A DNA stretch of 64,000 nt, from positions 1 to 64,000 of IMG/VR virus record IMGVR_UViG_3300023174_000046. One strand, written 5' to 3'. This stretch comes from a virus. Position numbers and translations under genes: made by a program. Below are positions 54,594 to 63,516 of this stretch, in pieces; positions within the stretch are counted from its first letter, which is position 1, and each line of letters starts with the position of its first letter. The notes under the pieces are model-generated. The model was not told where the DNA came from. It was given only the letters and a program-made list of their open reading frames with translations, and searched no databases.

Positions 54594-55459
54594 AGTGCGT
54601 CAAGTTTTTTACAATGTACATGAAGATTCATAATAGGTATATGTGTATTATTATATACAATATAGGGCGTTTCTTCAACCTTAACATCAATTTTTTTATC
54701 CTGAATAGCAGCCCCTATGTAGTGATGTCTACCGGTCCAGCCTCTATCGTGTCCGTTATTCGTTCCACCAAGATATTGGCCATATGATGCACCATCAAAC
54801 AATACGTTTAACTTATCAAAATTATCACTACCAACACCTTCCGGTAAAATAGGTAAGTAATCCATAATGCCTTTTGTGTGTGTGTATACCAAGTCAATAA
54901 TTATCATTTCTGATAAATGGTCATATGGTGTAAACTGTTTAACAAAATTTTCACCTTTCATAATAAGTTGTTTTGTTTTTTCAATAAATTTTTTATAATG
55001 ATCTAAGCTGTTACAAAAAACAAATCCTGCAGAGCTACAATATGGTCCTACTCGAGTAAAGTATATTGAAGGGGGGAGCACTTCTAATACGCTTAAATCT
55101 GAATATATAAGGTTATCATATTCAAGATGTACAAACTTGTTTATATTATTTTCTTCACAATACAGATAAACAGCATAGAGTCGAATTAGTGTCAATAACC
55201 AAAACGGGTCGTTGCAGAAAGAAGGAAAATGCTGCTTACATAAGTAATAAAATTCATTTATTTTTTCATGACTAGATTCACTAATATTTTCGTTGGTTAA
55301 AACAATGGATTTTTGTTGTAAAAATCTTTCACTTTGTGCAAAACTATATTTTGCATATTCAGGTAAATCTGAAAATGTAAAGGTCGATAATTTAAGGTCG
55401 CTTGAAAATTTAAATTTATCTGGACTTAAATGTACGTAAATTGCTTTTAAATTTTCCAT
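54587..55459 (-). CDS. Probable glycosyltransferase (GT-A-like), 290 aa
   Basis: The sequence INKFVHLEYDNLIYSDLSVLE looks like the acidic metal-binding region of GT-A enzymes (ExDN-type), followed by IYFTRVGPYCSSAGFVF. The N-terminal part begins LKAIYVHLSPDKFKF. A C-terminal Gly-rich ASYGQYLGGTNNGHDRGWTGRHHY segment may bind the acceptor. No family name is certain. Confidence 0.55.
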   Translation of the reverse strand: MENLKAIYVHLSPDKFKFSSDLKLSTFTFSDLPEYAKYSFAQSERFLQQKSIVLTNENISESSHEKINEFYYLCKQHFPSFCNDPFWLLTLIRLYAVYLYCEENNINKFVHLEYDNLIYSDLSVLEVLPPSIYFTRVGPYCSSAGFVFCNSLDHYKKFIEKTKQLIMKGENFVKQFTPYDHLSEMIIIDLVYTHTKGIMDYLPILPEGVGSDNFDKLNVLFDGASYGQYLGGTNNGHDRGWTGRHHYIGAAIQDKKIDVKVEETPYIVYNNTHIPIMNLHVHCKKLDALC

Positions 55460-57090
55460 GAATGTATCGATAATATTGATTTATCAGTTTTAAGGGCTCT
55501 CTCAATAGTTGCAACAACATCGTTTTCAGACCAATTTTGTCCTTGATTTAAATCTCTGCCTTCATTCATTTGACTCAATGGTTCAAATGTATACAGGCCA
55601 GGATAATACTGATTAACAATATTAGCATAGGTTTCATATTCAGAGAAATGAAATACCTGATTCATGCTAGGCCCGATATCCTTTAGAAGTAGTTCAGGAG
55701 TACTGTAGCCGGTACTATCAAGAAACGATTGAATAATATTTTTATTAAAGAGACCTAAATCACCAATACCTGTATGATTTAAAGATTTTTTAAGATTAAA
55801 ATGTCTTCTATTAAAGAGAAAGTACGGAAAGTGATTTTGCTTCCACCCGTAATACCAGACTGGCTTGTTTTCCTTGAACAGGGGTAATTGTTTTAAAATA
55901 ATTGTATCACAATCTAAAGCAAAATAATATTGAGAATGACTCTTAAAGAAAAGTTTTAAAAATTGTTGATAAGTCCAATTAGGTCTAAATCCTATAAAGC
56001 TTTTATCCGTTAAATTTACAACATCTAAATCATTGATATATTCAATGCCTTGAATCTTACTATTAATCTTATGTGGTGAACACACAAAAACATTTTTTGG
56101 TGCTAAGTGTTTTAAGGCATATTCATAAACATACTTTAATTTTATCTCATCTTTTTCAATTAAAGGTATAAACAAATCATAGTCAGTATTTGTATCCACC
56201 GGTAATGGTGTAAATGGTTTACATTTTACAGGTGTATTAAAAATTCTAAAATGCTTCTTTTCAATCTCTTCTTCGTTTGGAAAAGGCTGGTACCACTTGC
56301 AGCCATTGATAACGGGTCTCTTCATGGGTACATTTTGTACGTAGGAAAACCAAAGATGGCCGACAAGTAAATTACGCTTGAATACATCTTCATTATAATA
56401 ATTTTCAATATGGCCTTGTGTTGAAGTGCTTCCGTGCTCAATATGAAAACAAACAGGTGGAAGTTTGTTAACAAATTTAGTATTTACAAGTATTGCTAGC
56501 ATTGTAGCCGAATATGTATCCCAATACATACGTCCGAGAACTAGATCTTCAAAGTGGTTTCTTATTTGTAACCAGATATCTTTTTTAATAAGAAAAGCAT
56601 CAAAGCCATGCACAGAATAAGATTCTAATTTTGGAATATCATCCAACGATTCAATGTCGTAAATGTGCATGCGACTGATGGCATATGCATCCGAGCCATC
56701 TATTTCTTTTAAGAATCTGTTCGAAAGAATAATATCATTATTTAAAAAAAGAAAATAATCACAATCAGTACTAGCTAATACATCAAATATTTCTTTAACA
56801 GAAGGTAGTTCCTTTTTATTGCTATCTATTTCTTCTTTTCTAATAATATATTCATTGGTTAAACCATCATGTTGAAAATAATCATGGATGAGTTCATTAG
56901 AACGAACAGTTAAATTGTTGAGTGTTGTGAAATGATCATACTTAATATTTTCATTTGTAAAACAAACATTATATAAATCAATATTAGTATTCTTATTTTT
57001 AATTTTAACTAAACTATCAATACAAAATTTCTCTCTTTTTTCTAGAGAGTCATAAGTTTTAAACCCGTTTATACCAATTGCAATTTTCAT
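55447..57090 (-). CDS. Two-domain glycosyltransferase, 547 aa
   Basis: The N-terminal half (about 1-260) has TDCDYFLFLNNDIILS (DxD/NND motif of GT2-like transferases), with RMYWDTYSATML. The C-terminal half (about 300-547) has SQYYFALDCDTIILKQLPLF, another DCD motif, as in LgtA/DUF6492-type transferases. Two transferase domains in one chain suggest addition of two sugars or a polymerising role. Overlaps both neighbours by four to 13 bases. Confidence 0.7.
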   Translation of the reverse strand: MKIAIGINGFKTYDSLEKREKFCIDSLVKIKNKNTNIDLYNVCFTNENIKYDHFTTLNNLTVRSNELIHDYFQHDGLTNEYIIRKEEIDSNKKELPSVKEIFDVLASTDCDYFLFLNNDIILSNRFLKEIDGSDAYAISRMHIYDIESLDDIPKLESYSVHGFDAFLIKKDIWLQIRNHFEDLVLGRMYWDTYSATMLAILVNTKFVNKLPPVCFHIEHGSTSTQGHIENYYNEDVFKRNLLVGHLWFSYVQNVPMKRPVINGCKWYQPFPNEEEIEKKHFRIFNTPVKCKPFTPLPVDTNTDYDLFIPLIEKDEIKLKYVYEYALKHLAPKNVFVCSPHKINSKIQGIEYINDLDVVNLTDKSFIGFRPNWTYQQFLKLFFKSHSQYYFALDCDTIILKQLPLFKENKPVWYYGWKQNHFPYFLFNRRHFNLKKSLNHTGIGDLGLFNKNIIQSFLDSTGYSTPELLLKDIGPSMNQVFHFSEYETYANIVNQYYPGLYTFEPLSQMNEGRDLNQGQNWSENDVVATIERALKTDKSILSIHSWKI

Positions 57091-57869
57091 GGCTTTATTT
57101 GTTTTAAGAAGCTAACAACTTCTTGCTTTGTTTTGTTTGGTATCTGTGTTACAGCAACATTATGTTTTTTTATAAAAAATTCCCACTCTTTATGTATTTT
57201 CTGGGTACGAGAACCATCAGGATTATCTGGTGCGTCAATGCGACTGCTCGTCTCGGGGTTATTCATGATATAATTATCCGAATTTGTTAAATCTGCAAAC
57301 CACCAGAACGGTGCAGCATAATCCCCGCGGATGGACTCCCTGTACGTGAGATCAACATCCCATGCAAATCTGTAGCTTGTATCATACAGACCGTTCTTAC
57401 TGTAACACGATGCATGATGATATGTAAATTCGTTGCACATATTTGGATAAAATGAAATGCTTGCGTCCTTATTATACTGTACAGTTAATTTGGGGGTTCG
57501 TTTTTCAGGAGTACCAGATTCCCAGGATGTGCTTACAAATGAAAAGTACTTTAACCCGCTTGCTTTGGACGCATCTATATATTTGTAAAATATATCTTTA
57601 TCCTTAATAACCATATCATCTTCAATAATAAAAATGTGATCGCATTTTTTTTCTAAAAGAAAATTAATACAATCATTTCTGCATACACTTGGATATCTGT
57701 TTTTACGGTGCTGGATCCAATCTGAATCATATTTCTTAGAATATTCTTTACCACCATTTACTGTTACGAATTCATCAATTACATCTCGTGGCAAAGAGCT
57801 GTACAATGCATCATAATAATGCTCTGTATTGTATGTGGTAATTCCTACGCCAATTTTTTCTGTACTCAT
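57087..57869 (-). CDS. GT2-family glycosyltransferase, 260 aa
   Basis: It begins KIGVGITTYNTEHYYDALYSSLP, with the TTYN nucleotide-binding loop, and has KCDHIFIIEDDMVIKDKDIFYKYI (EDD motif) and FAWDVDLTYRESIRG. The order and spacing fit GT-A family 2. The paralogue just upstream (57866) shares the same motifs, indicating a duplication. No membrane segment, so it acts in the cytosol, on a soluble or membrane-linked acceptor. Confidence 0.75.
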   Translation of the reverse strand: MSTEKIGVGITTYNTEHYYDALYSSLPRDVIDEFVTVNGGKEYSKKYDSDWIQHRKNRYPSVCRNDCINFLLEKKCDHIFIIEDDMVIKDKDIFYKYIDASKASGLKYFSFVSTSWESGTPEKRTPKLTVQYNKDASISFYPNMCNEFTYHHASCYSKNGLYDTSYRFAWDVDLTYRESIRGDYAAPFWWFADLTNSDNYIMNNPETSSRIDAPDNPDGSRTQKIHKEWEFFIKKHNVAVTQIPNKTKQEVVSFLKQIKP

Positions 57870-58630
57870 AATGATTTAAAATATTCAATGACCTTTTCAA
57901 GGCCATCATAACTCTGGCTAGGGTTTGTAACATCAACGTTATGTTTTTGCTTAAATCTCTCTACACCTTTTCTAAAATTTTCCACCCAATTACCTTTTCT
58001 TATAGTAGATTTATCGTGATGGTAGTCTTGATCAACAATGTATTGATTGCTATTCTCTAGGTCAATAAACCATCGAAAGGGCGGGTGATATTTGTGGTTT
58101 ATAGCAATCATTGTATGATCGACATGTTCCATAGCATTAATATACTCTTCATCTAGTAATCCGATCTCTTCAAAAACTGATCTATGATAGTAACTACATG
58201 CACCGTATACATTGAAGTATAGTGCAACTCTCTGGCCTCTTATTTCAAAAATTTTACGAGGATTAGGTGTGTTATTTTGTTTGTTGTCTTGACCGTGTAA
58301 ACAGTAGTTGAAATGCTTCACTTTAGTTTTTTTGCTAGCTTCTATGTATGCTTCAAATGCATTCTGAAGAAAAATAACATCATCTTCAACAAGGAAGATA
58401 TGTTCACAGCCTCTCTCTAAGAGAAATTTTATTGCTTTATTCTTTGACTTGCCAACACCTTGATTTACTTCATTATTAATAATATTCATCCCAGACTGTT
58501 CAATTCTCTGAATCCCGTCATTTATAATAACCAATTCATCATACCAGTCCTTATTGAGACTTTTAATACATTTCTTAAGAAAAGCAGGCCGATCACAGGT
58601 TACAATGCCTACACCTATTTTCTCTTTCAT
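57866..58630 (-). CDS. GT2-family glycosyltransferase, 254 aa
   Basis: KIGVGIVTCDRPAFLKKCIKSL at the N-terminus and NQGVGKSKNKAIKFLLERGCEHIFLVEDDVIFL (GT2 core with EDD) match the family. AMEHVDHTMIAINH provides further conserved residues. First gene of the glycosylation operon, with a consensus early promoter. It is paralogous to the next gene. Confidence 0.8.
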   Translation of the reverse strand: MKEKIGVGIVTCDRPAFLKKCIKSLNKDWYDELVIINDGIQRIEQSGMNIINNEVNQGVGKSKNKAIKFLLERGCEHIFLVEDDVIFLQNAFEAYIEASKKTKVKHFNYCLHGQDNKQNNTPNPRKIFEIRGQRVALYFNVYGACSYYHRSVFEEIGLLDEEYINAMEHVDHTMIAINHKYHPPFRWFIDLENSNQYIVDQDYHHDKSTIRKGNWVENFRKGVERFKQKHNVDVTNPSQSYDGLEKVIEYFKSL

Positions 58631-58637
58631 CTTTGAT

Positions 58638-58665
58638 ATTATATATTAAATAATTGAAATGTCAA
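58638..58665 (-). promoter_or_regulatory. Consensus early promoter, TTGACA-16-TATAAT, for the glycosylation operon
   Basis: TTGACA on the minus strand (58660-58665) and TATAAT (58638-58643) are 16 bases apart; the operon ATG is at 58630, seven bases further on. The -35 box lies in the first codons of the divergent late gene at 58659. Confidence 0.85.
58646..58652 (+). promoter_or_regulatory. Late promoter (TTAAATA) inside the early promoter spacer
   Basis: TTAAATA lies six bases before the ATG at 58659 and within the 16-base spacer of the opposite early promoter. Confidence 0.7.
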
Positions 58666-59384
58666 ACGATAGTAATTATATCAATATATCGGATCTACCG
58701 GTAATACCAGAAATCGCGCCTGGTGATTATTTTGTTGTAAAGACGCCGCAAGGTCAAGCACTTATAGATTTTGTCGATCTTCCGTTTACAGCTGTATCGG
58801 GCAATAATGTTACTATTTTTGGATCACTTTCTTCTGATTCCTTAACAGTTTCAACTGCAGTTTCAGCAGGATCAGCATATATTACACAATTGTATGTTAA
58901 TGGTGCATCAGGTATAACCATAACTGGCAATTATAACACATTTGACATACGCTCCGGTGTCATAGTTGATATTGGCAATACAACATCTGATTATATTGTT
59001 TCGTTGAGTGCAGAAACAGACACAAAATTAAATGCAGTTTCTGCTGCAGTGCCTCTAATATTTACAGATAGTGGAATTATATATGTTGCTGCTTCAAATT
59101 CTGCGCCTTCCTATTCTGAGGTTGTTATTGGAAATAATAATGTACCGCAAAATTTGTTTATACAGCCCAGTGATATTAACGTGCAATATCTTTTTAATAC
59201 AGAATTAAATAGCTTCCTCACAACAAATTATCTTTCCTCAATACCCATGATATTTGTTGAAGAAAATGTCAGTAATAGTTATGTAAATAGCAACAGCAAG
59301 GTGCAATTTAGAGCTGTCTTTAGACCACCGCTCAAGGCTGGTGCAAGAATAGCCTGGAATATAACAAAAGTATATTATAGTTAA
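58659..59384 (+). CDS. Fibre-like virion protein, 241 aa
   Basis: A beta-rich Ser/Thr/Val-rich protein, starting MSNDSNYINISDLPVIPEIAPGDYF. The segment SLSSDSLTVSTAVSAGSAYITQLYVNGASGITITGN resembles the repeated beta strands of phage fibre shafts and the S74-type fibre neighbours. It ends in RIAWNITKVYYS, similar to the next gene (LLTWKVQKFY), so the two are probably paralogues. Late promoter precedes it; stop overlaps the next start (TAATGG). Confidence 0.6.
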   Translation: MSNDSNYINISDLPVIPEIAPGDYFVVKTPQGQALIDFVDLPFTAVSGNNVTIFGSLSSDSLTVSTAVSAGSAYITQLYVNGASGITITGNYNTFDIRSGVIVDIGNTTSDYIVSLSAETDTKLNAVSAAVPLIFTDSGIIYVAASNSAPSYSEVVIGNNNVPQNLFIQPSDINVQYLFNTELNSFLTTNYLSSIPMIFVEENVSNSYVNSNSKVQFRAVFRPPLKAGARIAWNITKVYYS

Positions 59385-60127
59385 TGGACACTGTAGTTAC
59401 ATCATTACTGTCGTCAGATTTATTTCTTGTTGAAACACCAAACTATACCGGTGCAATAAGTGCACAGGACATCAACTACATTTCAACTCAATTTCCAAAA
59501 ATTTATTCTGTTATTGGTTCATATTCTATCAATGCAAAAAACGTTACAAGCGAAACACTGACTGTTAGCAGCATAACACCTTTTACAGCAAAAACTGCTA
59601 CGCTAACAGGTAATTTTAATACTTTTATTTTGAGCTCCGGCTTGATTCTTTCTGCATATAATACAGTTAGCTCCGAGATAACAGCTTTTAGCGCTACCTT
59701 TACAACAAACTTAAGTATACTCTCTGCATCCGTGTTTAATGTATTTTTTGAATCTGGCACAGCGAGACTCTCACAATATATACATATCAAAAATACCAAT
59801 GGAGCTACTGAATTAATTCTCACGGGCAGTAAAATTGCACCAACAGGACTTACAATAGGTGCACAAAATATACAATTAAAAGTTATGTTTGATGGGTTTA
59901 CAGATATTGAGTCTAATGTTACATATCTCACATACAATACGAGCTTTCCGTTTATAAATCTAAAGGATTTTGATTACTCTCTTACCAATGCTTTCGACGG
60001 TCGACCTGATGATGATGGTAATGATTATGTAGACCCAACAACACGGAAAGTAGTTATACCGGTGGCAATCTCAAATATGCCTGGTAACGATATTTTGCTT
60101 ACCTGGAAAGTACAGAAATTCTATTAA
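59384..60127 (+). CDS. Fibre-like virion protein, paralogue of the previous, 247 aa
   Basis: Has the same layout as the preceding gene: an N-terminal LLSSDLFLVETP, a shaft-like SETLTVSSITPFTAKTATLTGNFNTF segment (compare ITGNYNTF upstream) and a C-terminal LTWKVQKFY. A middle DGRPDDDGNDYVDPTTRK loop is distinctive. Coupled to the upstream gene by TAATGG. Its partner in the virion is not visible. Confidence 0.6.
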   Translation: MDTVVTSLLSSDLFLVETPNYTGAISAQDINYISTQFPKIYSVIGSYSINAKNVTSETLTVSSITPFTAKTATLTGNFNTFILSSGLILSAYNTVSSEITAFSATFTTNLSILSASVFNVFFESGTARLSQYIHIKNTNGATELILTGSKIAPTGLTIGAQNIQLKVMFDGFTDIESNVTYLTYNTSFPFINLKDFDYSLTNAFDGRPDDDGNDYVDPTTRKVVIPVAISNMPGNDILLTWKVQKFY

Positions 60128-60342
60128 TTATTTTTTGAGTGGAAGTGTAAAGCTTTAGAAATTTTATCTAAAATAATTTTTGGACTATGACCTTCCCCGA
60201 GAAGTCTGTTGAATTCAAGCTTAAAAGCTTTTATGAATTCATTTGATAGCTGCAGGTTGCGCGGATAAAAAAGGCGCCTCTTAAATGTAATGGAGCCGTA
60301 GCCTTCAAGTAATGACTTGAACTTTTTATTAAAATTACTCAC
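60124..60342 (-). CDS. Small protein with SLLEG N-terminus, 72 aa (GTG start)
   Basis: The GTG start follows a late promoter (ATAAATA) by five bases. MSNFNKKFKSLLEGYGSITFKRR resembles the N-termini at 16822 and 17378; LLE|G fits the gp21-type cleavage rule, so this may be a small internal head protein. The rest is basic and helical. The end overlaps the convergent fibre-like gene by four bases. Confidence 0.6.
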   Translation of the reverse strand: MSNFNKKFKSLLEGYGSITFKRRLFYPRNLQLSNEFIKAFKLEFNRLLGEGHSPKIILDKISKALHFHSKNN

Positions 60343-60347
60343 ATATA

Positions 60348-60354
60348 TATTTAT
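60348..60354 (-). promoter_or_regulatory. Late promoter (ATAAATA)
   Basis: ATAAATA on the minus strand, five bases before the GTG at 60342; overlaps the stop of the kinase gene. Confidence 0.75.
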
Positions 60355-61097
60355 CTATCTGGTAAGATTAGATTATTATATAATGACTTTTCAAATTTCT
60401 CTTTTTCAGCGATCTGCTCTTGTGTTTTAAGTAGATCTTCTACTTGTGTAGACGTCTGCAAATCACTTATTACACTTTGTTCTTCACCAATAAGATCACC
60501 ATCCACATTCAAATAATATCTTACTAACTGAATTCTTTCTTCTGGTTTGCCAAATATTTCCACAATACCAGGGGAATCATCTTTTGGAAAAAAAGTAGAA
60601 ACACCTGTTTTTTGAATTTGATGCACAATTGTTTTGAAGATATTATCAATTTCTTTGATATAAGACTCATCTACTTCACGCTTATCATCACTAACAACAG
60701 GTACCGGAGCAACACGTGTAATGGGTGTGAAGAAAATAATATCTAAATAACGCATCGACTCACGGACGAGTGGTAAACATTTTTCAATGAATTTGTCATC
60801 AAATTTATCAGGAGTTTTAGTATTGCCCCAAAGAGAATAAACAATATTATCAAGCGGGCAACGGTCAAATATGACTTTATTGCCTTTATCACAATTTTTT
60901 TGCATATCTTCAATCATGCAATTGAGAATCTTCCATTGCAAATCCTTGGTAGTCTCCTTGCTATGACGAGCCTTCTCTTCTTTTATTGCTTTTCTGTAGC
61001 TTGATTCAACCAATCTATATGTTGGCCATTCCTTAAGAAAGTCATTTGTAAATGTTGTCTTACCTTGACATGCAGATCCAGAAACAGCAATTCTCAT
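60351..61097 (-). CDS. P-loop AAA_28-like ATPase/nucleotide kinase, 248 aa
   Basis: Walker A is VSGSACQGKTTFTNDF at residues 4-19, followed by VIFDRCPLDNIVYSLWG (about 75-91, Walker-B and substrate region). This is the same group as the gene at 41027 (NadR-like/AAA_28), with a longer C-terminal coiled-coil-like tail. It begins one base after the queE stop, so the two are co-transcribed. Substrate unknown. Confidence 0.7.
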   Translation of the reverse strand: MRIAVSGSACQGKTTFTNDFLKEWPTYRLVESSYRKAIKEEKARHSKETTKDLQWKILNCMIEDMQKNCDKGNKVIFDRCPLDNIVYSLWGNTKTPDKFDDKFIEKCLPLVRESMRYLDIIFFTPITRVAPVPVVSDDKREVDESYIKEIDNIFKTIVHQIQKTGVSTFFPKDDSPGIVEIFGKPEERIQLVRYYLNVDGDLIGEEQSVISDLQTSTQVEDLLKTQEQIAEKEKFEKSLYNNLILPDR

Positions 61098-61098
61098 A

Positions 61099-61848
61099 TT
61101 ATACTTTAAGAGCTTTATCCCAGATTACAAGCTGCAAGCGTGGGCTAAAATTAAACATATGTTTCTTGCACAACTCTGCAACCATTGGTGCTTTTTCAGC
61201 TAATTCAGCTCTACTGCCGCAGCAAGGCATCAACCATACACGGTTTTTCGGTACATTAATATCCGGATTGTGTATATATTTCTCGAGAATTTCATCCACA
61301 TCAGCTTCATTACTAACAACAAATTTAAACCCTGAACCATTCTCCGCATGCCACTTTAAAACAGCTGGCTTGTATCTCTTTTCAACAGGATCCCCGTTAT
61401 TAGCCAATTTTGGTGATGTAGTGAATGTTGCTTTAAATTCGTTACCCCACGCTTCATCAGGAAGAATTGTTGCGTTAGTTTCAAAATCAATAACAGGTAC
61501 ATAACCAAAGCGCTCTGCATATGCACGCACAAGCTTAAGCAATTGTTTTTGCTGTATGAGTGGTTCACCACCAGTAATCTTCCATATTGCACCATCATGC
61601 AGCTTACAATTGTAAGCATTCTGAGCCATAAATTCAAAAATTTCGTCAAATGTCATTCTGTTCTTTACAGACCAACTGACAAAACTATCACAACCATGAG
61701 GTGCATCTGCTGATTTGAATCCTTGACATGTTAAGTTACACATTGAAAGACGCATAAAAACAGAAGGTATACCTGCATATTCACCTTCTCCTTCTACAGT
61801 ATAAAAGATTTTATCATCACTTAAAAAGATTGTATTTTCGTTATCCAT
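61099..61848 (-). CDS. queE: 7-carboxy-7-deazaguanine synthase (QueE)
   Basis: The radical SAM enzyme QueE (249 residues) is recognised by YTVEGEGEYAGIPSVFMRLSMCNLTCQGF, then WKITGGEPL (GGEP motif), DFETNAT and TSPKLANNGD. The cluster Cys appear as CX3C followed by the third Cys 11 residues later (APHGCDS), not as the usual CX3CX2C, like some viral QueE forms. It converts carboxy-tetrahydropterin into 7-carboxy-7-deazaguanine. A -10 box lies six bases upstream. Confidence 0.88.
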   Translation of the reverse strand: MDNENTIFLSDDKIFYTVEGEGEYAGIPSVFMRLSMCNLTCQGFKSADAPHGCDSFVSWSVKNRMTFDEIFEFMAQNAYNCKLHDGAIWKITGGEPLIQQKQLLKLVRAYAERFGYVPVIDFETNATILPDEAWGNEFKATFTTSPKLANNGDPVEKRYKPAVLKWHAENGSGFKFVVSNEADVDEILEKYIHNPDINVPKNRVWLMPCCGSRAELAEKAPMVAELCKKHMFNFSPRLQLVIWDKALKV

Positions 61849-61854
61849 TTCAAT

Positions 61855-61860
61855 ATTATA
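61855..61860 (-). promoter_or_regulatory. -10 box of an early promoter before queE
   Basis: TATAAT on the minus strand (61855-61860), six bases before the queE ATG. No good -35 box is visible. Confidence 0.5.
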
Positions 61861-61884
61861 TCATACTTCTTGCAGAAATAAAGC

Positions 61885-61891
61885 ATAAATA
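61885..61891 (+). promoter_or_regulatory. Late promoter (ATAAATA)
   Basis: ATAAATA seven bases before the ATG at 61899. Confidence 0.65.
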
Positions 61892-61898
61892 ATTATAG

Positions 61899-62642
61899 AT
61901 GTCGAAAAAAGACAGACAGCTTAAAAAAGCTGCAAAACAGGCAAAAGACGAAAACGGAATCATTAAAAACGATATCTTTCTTAATTTTAAGATTGATCAG
62001 AAGTTTCATTTTAATGAACATCATAAGAGTTTTGTAGATAAAGGCCTAGCGGACGAATCACACATACTATTTTGCGACGGTCCTGCAGGATCTGCAAAAA
62101 CATACTGTGCAGTGTATGTGGCACTAACGCTTTTAAAAGAAAAGAAGATAGATGAAATTGTTTATATCCGTAGCATAGTAGAGTCTGCTACCAGAAAATT
62201 GGGTAGTTTGCCAGGTGAAGCTGATGAAAAATTTAAACCATGGAGCATACCGTTAGTAGAGAAATGTGATGAGCTTGTTGGCAAACAAATAACAAATATG
62301 CTGTTTGACAGTGATTATCTTAAATGTACACCAGTAAATTTTCTAAGAGGATCAACATTCTCAAACAGTGTGGTAATAGTTGATGAAGCTCAAAATCTCG
62401 AACATAGTGAGCTTGTGACAATATTAACAAGATATGGTAAAAACTGTAAATTGTTTGTAATTGGAGATTCTTTACAATCTGATATTCAGAAATCAGGTTT
62501 TGAGAAGATAATGAAAGCTTTTGATACCAATGAAAGTGGTAATAATGGTATTCATGCCTTTCATCTAACAGAAGAAGATATCACACGCAGTAAATTGCTC
62601 AAGTTTATTGTTAAAGTAATTGCAAATATCAAGTCAAAATAA
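61899..62642 (+). CDS. phoH: PhoH-family P-loop ATPase, 247 aa
   Basis: PhoH features are seen: ILFCDGPAGSAKTYCAVYVAL (Walker A, GPAGSAKT), YIRSIVESATRKLGSLPGEADEKFKPW (the PhoH-specific RP/SLPG segment), FSNSVVIVDEAQNL (Walker B) and LFVIGDSLQSDI. The lysine-rich first 40 residues are an addition. PhoH ATPases are frequent in marine phages; the function may be RNA or phosphate-stress related. It is under a late promoter here. Confidence 0.9.
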   Translation: MSKKDRQLKKAAKQAKDENGIIKNDIFLNFKIDQKFHFNEHHKSFVDKGLADESHILFCDGPAGSAKTYCAVYVALTLLKEKKIDEIVYIRSIVESATRKLGSLPGEADEKFKPWSIPLVEKCDELVGKQITNMLFDSDYLKCTPVNFLRGSTFSNSVVIVDEAQNLEHSELVTILTRYGKNCKLFVIGDSLQSDIQKSGFEKIMKAFDTNESGNNGIHAFHLTEEDITRSKLLKFIVKVIANIKSK

Positions 62643-62840
62643 TTATTCGAGCTGTTTTAGCTCTTCAAGTGCCTTGCGAATATTTTCTCGCGCCTCTGTA
62701 CTGTAGCCAGTTTGTTGATTATTGATATTTAATATTGGTGTTGTAAGAGGTTTTTTTCCACCATCAACAATTTCACTCATTTTGCCAAAAACATCCGATT
62801 TTAATTTTTGTAGAACTGGATCTTTCTCTTTATGTACCAT
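62643..62840 (-). CDS. Hypothetical protein, 65 aa
   Basis: A Lys/Glu-rich small protein (MVHKEKDPVLQKLKSDVFGKMSEIV..., ending ALEELKQLE). It abuts queD, which ends at 62841, so it is co-transcribed with that gene. No family is recognised. Confidence 0.5.
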   Translation of the reverse strand: MVHKEKDPVLQKLKSDVFGKMSEIVDGGKKPLTTPILNINNQQTGYSTEARENIRKALEELKQLE

Positions 62841-63482
62841 TTAAACACTCCAAGATGTACCTGCAAAAGGATTGCTCATGCCTTTGGTAACTTTGGTACC
62901 AAGAGGTGCACCCATCTCAACGTTAATGCCTGCATTAACTACATTTACCTGCTCAAGTGATGGTTGTAATGTTGTTGCAATTGTATTGTTTGTAACCACA
63001 TGCTTATCAGAAGCATATGGGTTATGATCCGGTACATGTTGATAGCCTGAACTAACAATTGCAGAATTTTTATCATGCTCCCATACTTCAACCCTACTAA
63101 CCCAACATCTATTATTAGTTATGCCTCTTACATGCGCATCAGCTACATCATAACACCAGTCTGCTGTTCTCTCAATACCAACACCTTTGTCCATAACTCT
63201 TAGATCTGCAGCACCTAAGGTGTGTAAATTTTTAAAATGATCTAGCAAAGGATCATCAGCTGAAATGCATAATGTATGATCAAATTGATTTTCTAAGACT
63301 TGCTTAAGTTCCTTTAAACCACCAAAATCTACAACCCAGTTCTTTTCATCTAGATAATTACATTCAAACCAAAATTTTGCTATCAACCTGTATCCATGGA
63401 TATATTTGCAATGGCTGTCTGCTTTCCACTGTCTAAATGCACAACTTCCTAATTCAATTATCTTTGTACTTTCGTATTTCAT
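62841..63482 (-). CDS. queD: 6-carboxy-tetrahydropterin synthase-like (QueD)
   Basis: The T-fold motif AFRQWKADSHCKYIHGYRLIAKFWFE carries the catalytic Cys and zinc-binding His residues of QueD/6-pyruvoyl-tetrahydropterin synthase; FDHTL and RVEVWEHDKNSA match the Asp-His and Glu regions. The usual C-x3-H-G-H is here C-x3-H-G-Y, so one metal-ligand His is replaced by Tyr. A Thr/Asn-rich C-terminal extension (about 150-213) follows. An early promoter lies six bases upstream. Confidence 0.85.
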   Translation of the reverse strand: MKYESTKIIELGSCAFRQWKADSHCKYIHGYRLIAKFWFECNYLDEKNWVVDFGGLKELKQVLENQFDHTLCISADDPLLDHFKNLHTLGAADLRVMDKGVGIERTADWCYDVADAHVRGITNNRCWVSRVEVWEHDKNSAIVSSGYQHVPDHNPYASDKHVVTNNTIATTLQPSLEQVNVVNAGINVEMGAPLGTKVTKGMSNPFAGTSWSV

Positions 63483-63488
63483 GCTCTT

Positions 63489-63516
63489 ATTATAACTACA
63501 CTTTTATATGAATCAA
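63489..63516 (-). promoter_or_regulatory. Early promoter, TTGATT-16-TATAAT, for queD
   Basis: On the minus strand TTGATT (63511-63516) and TATAAT (63489-63494), 16-base spacer, six bases before the queD ATG. Confidence 0.75.
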
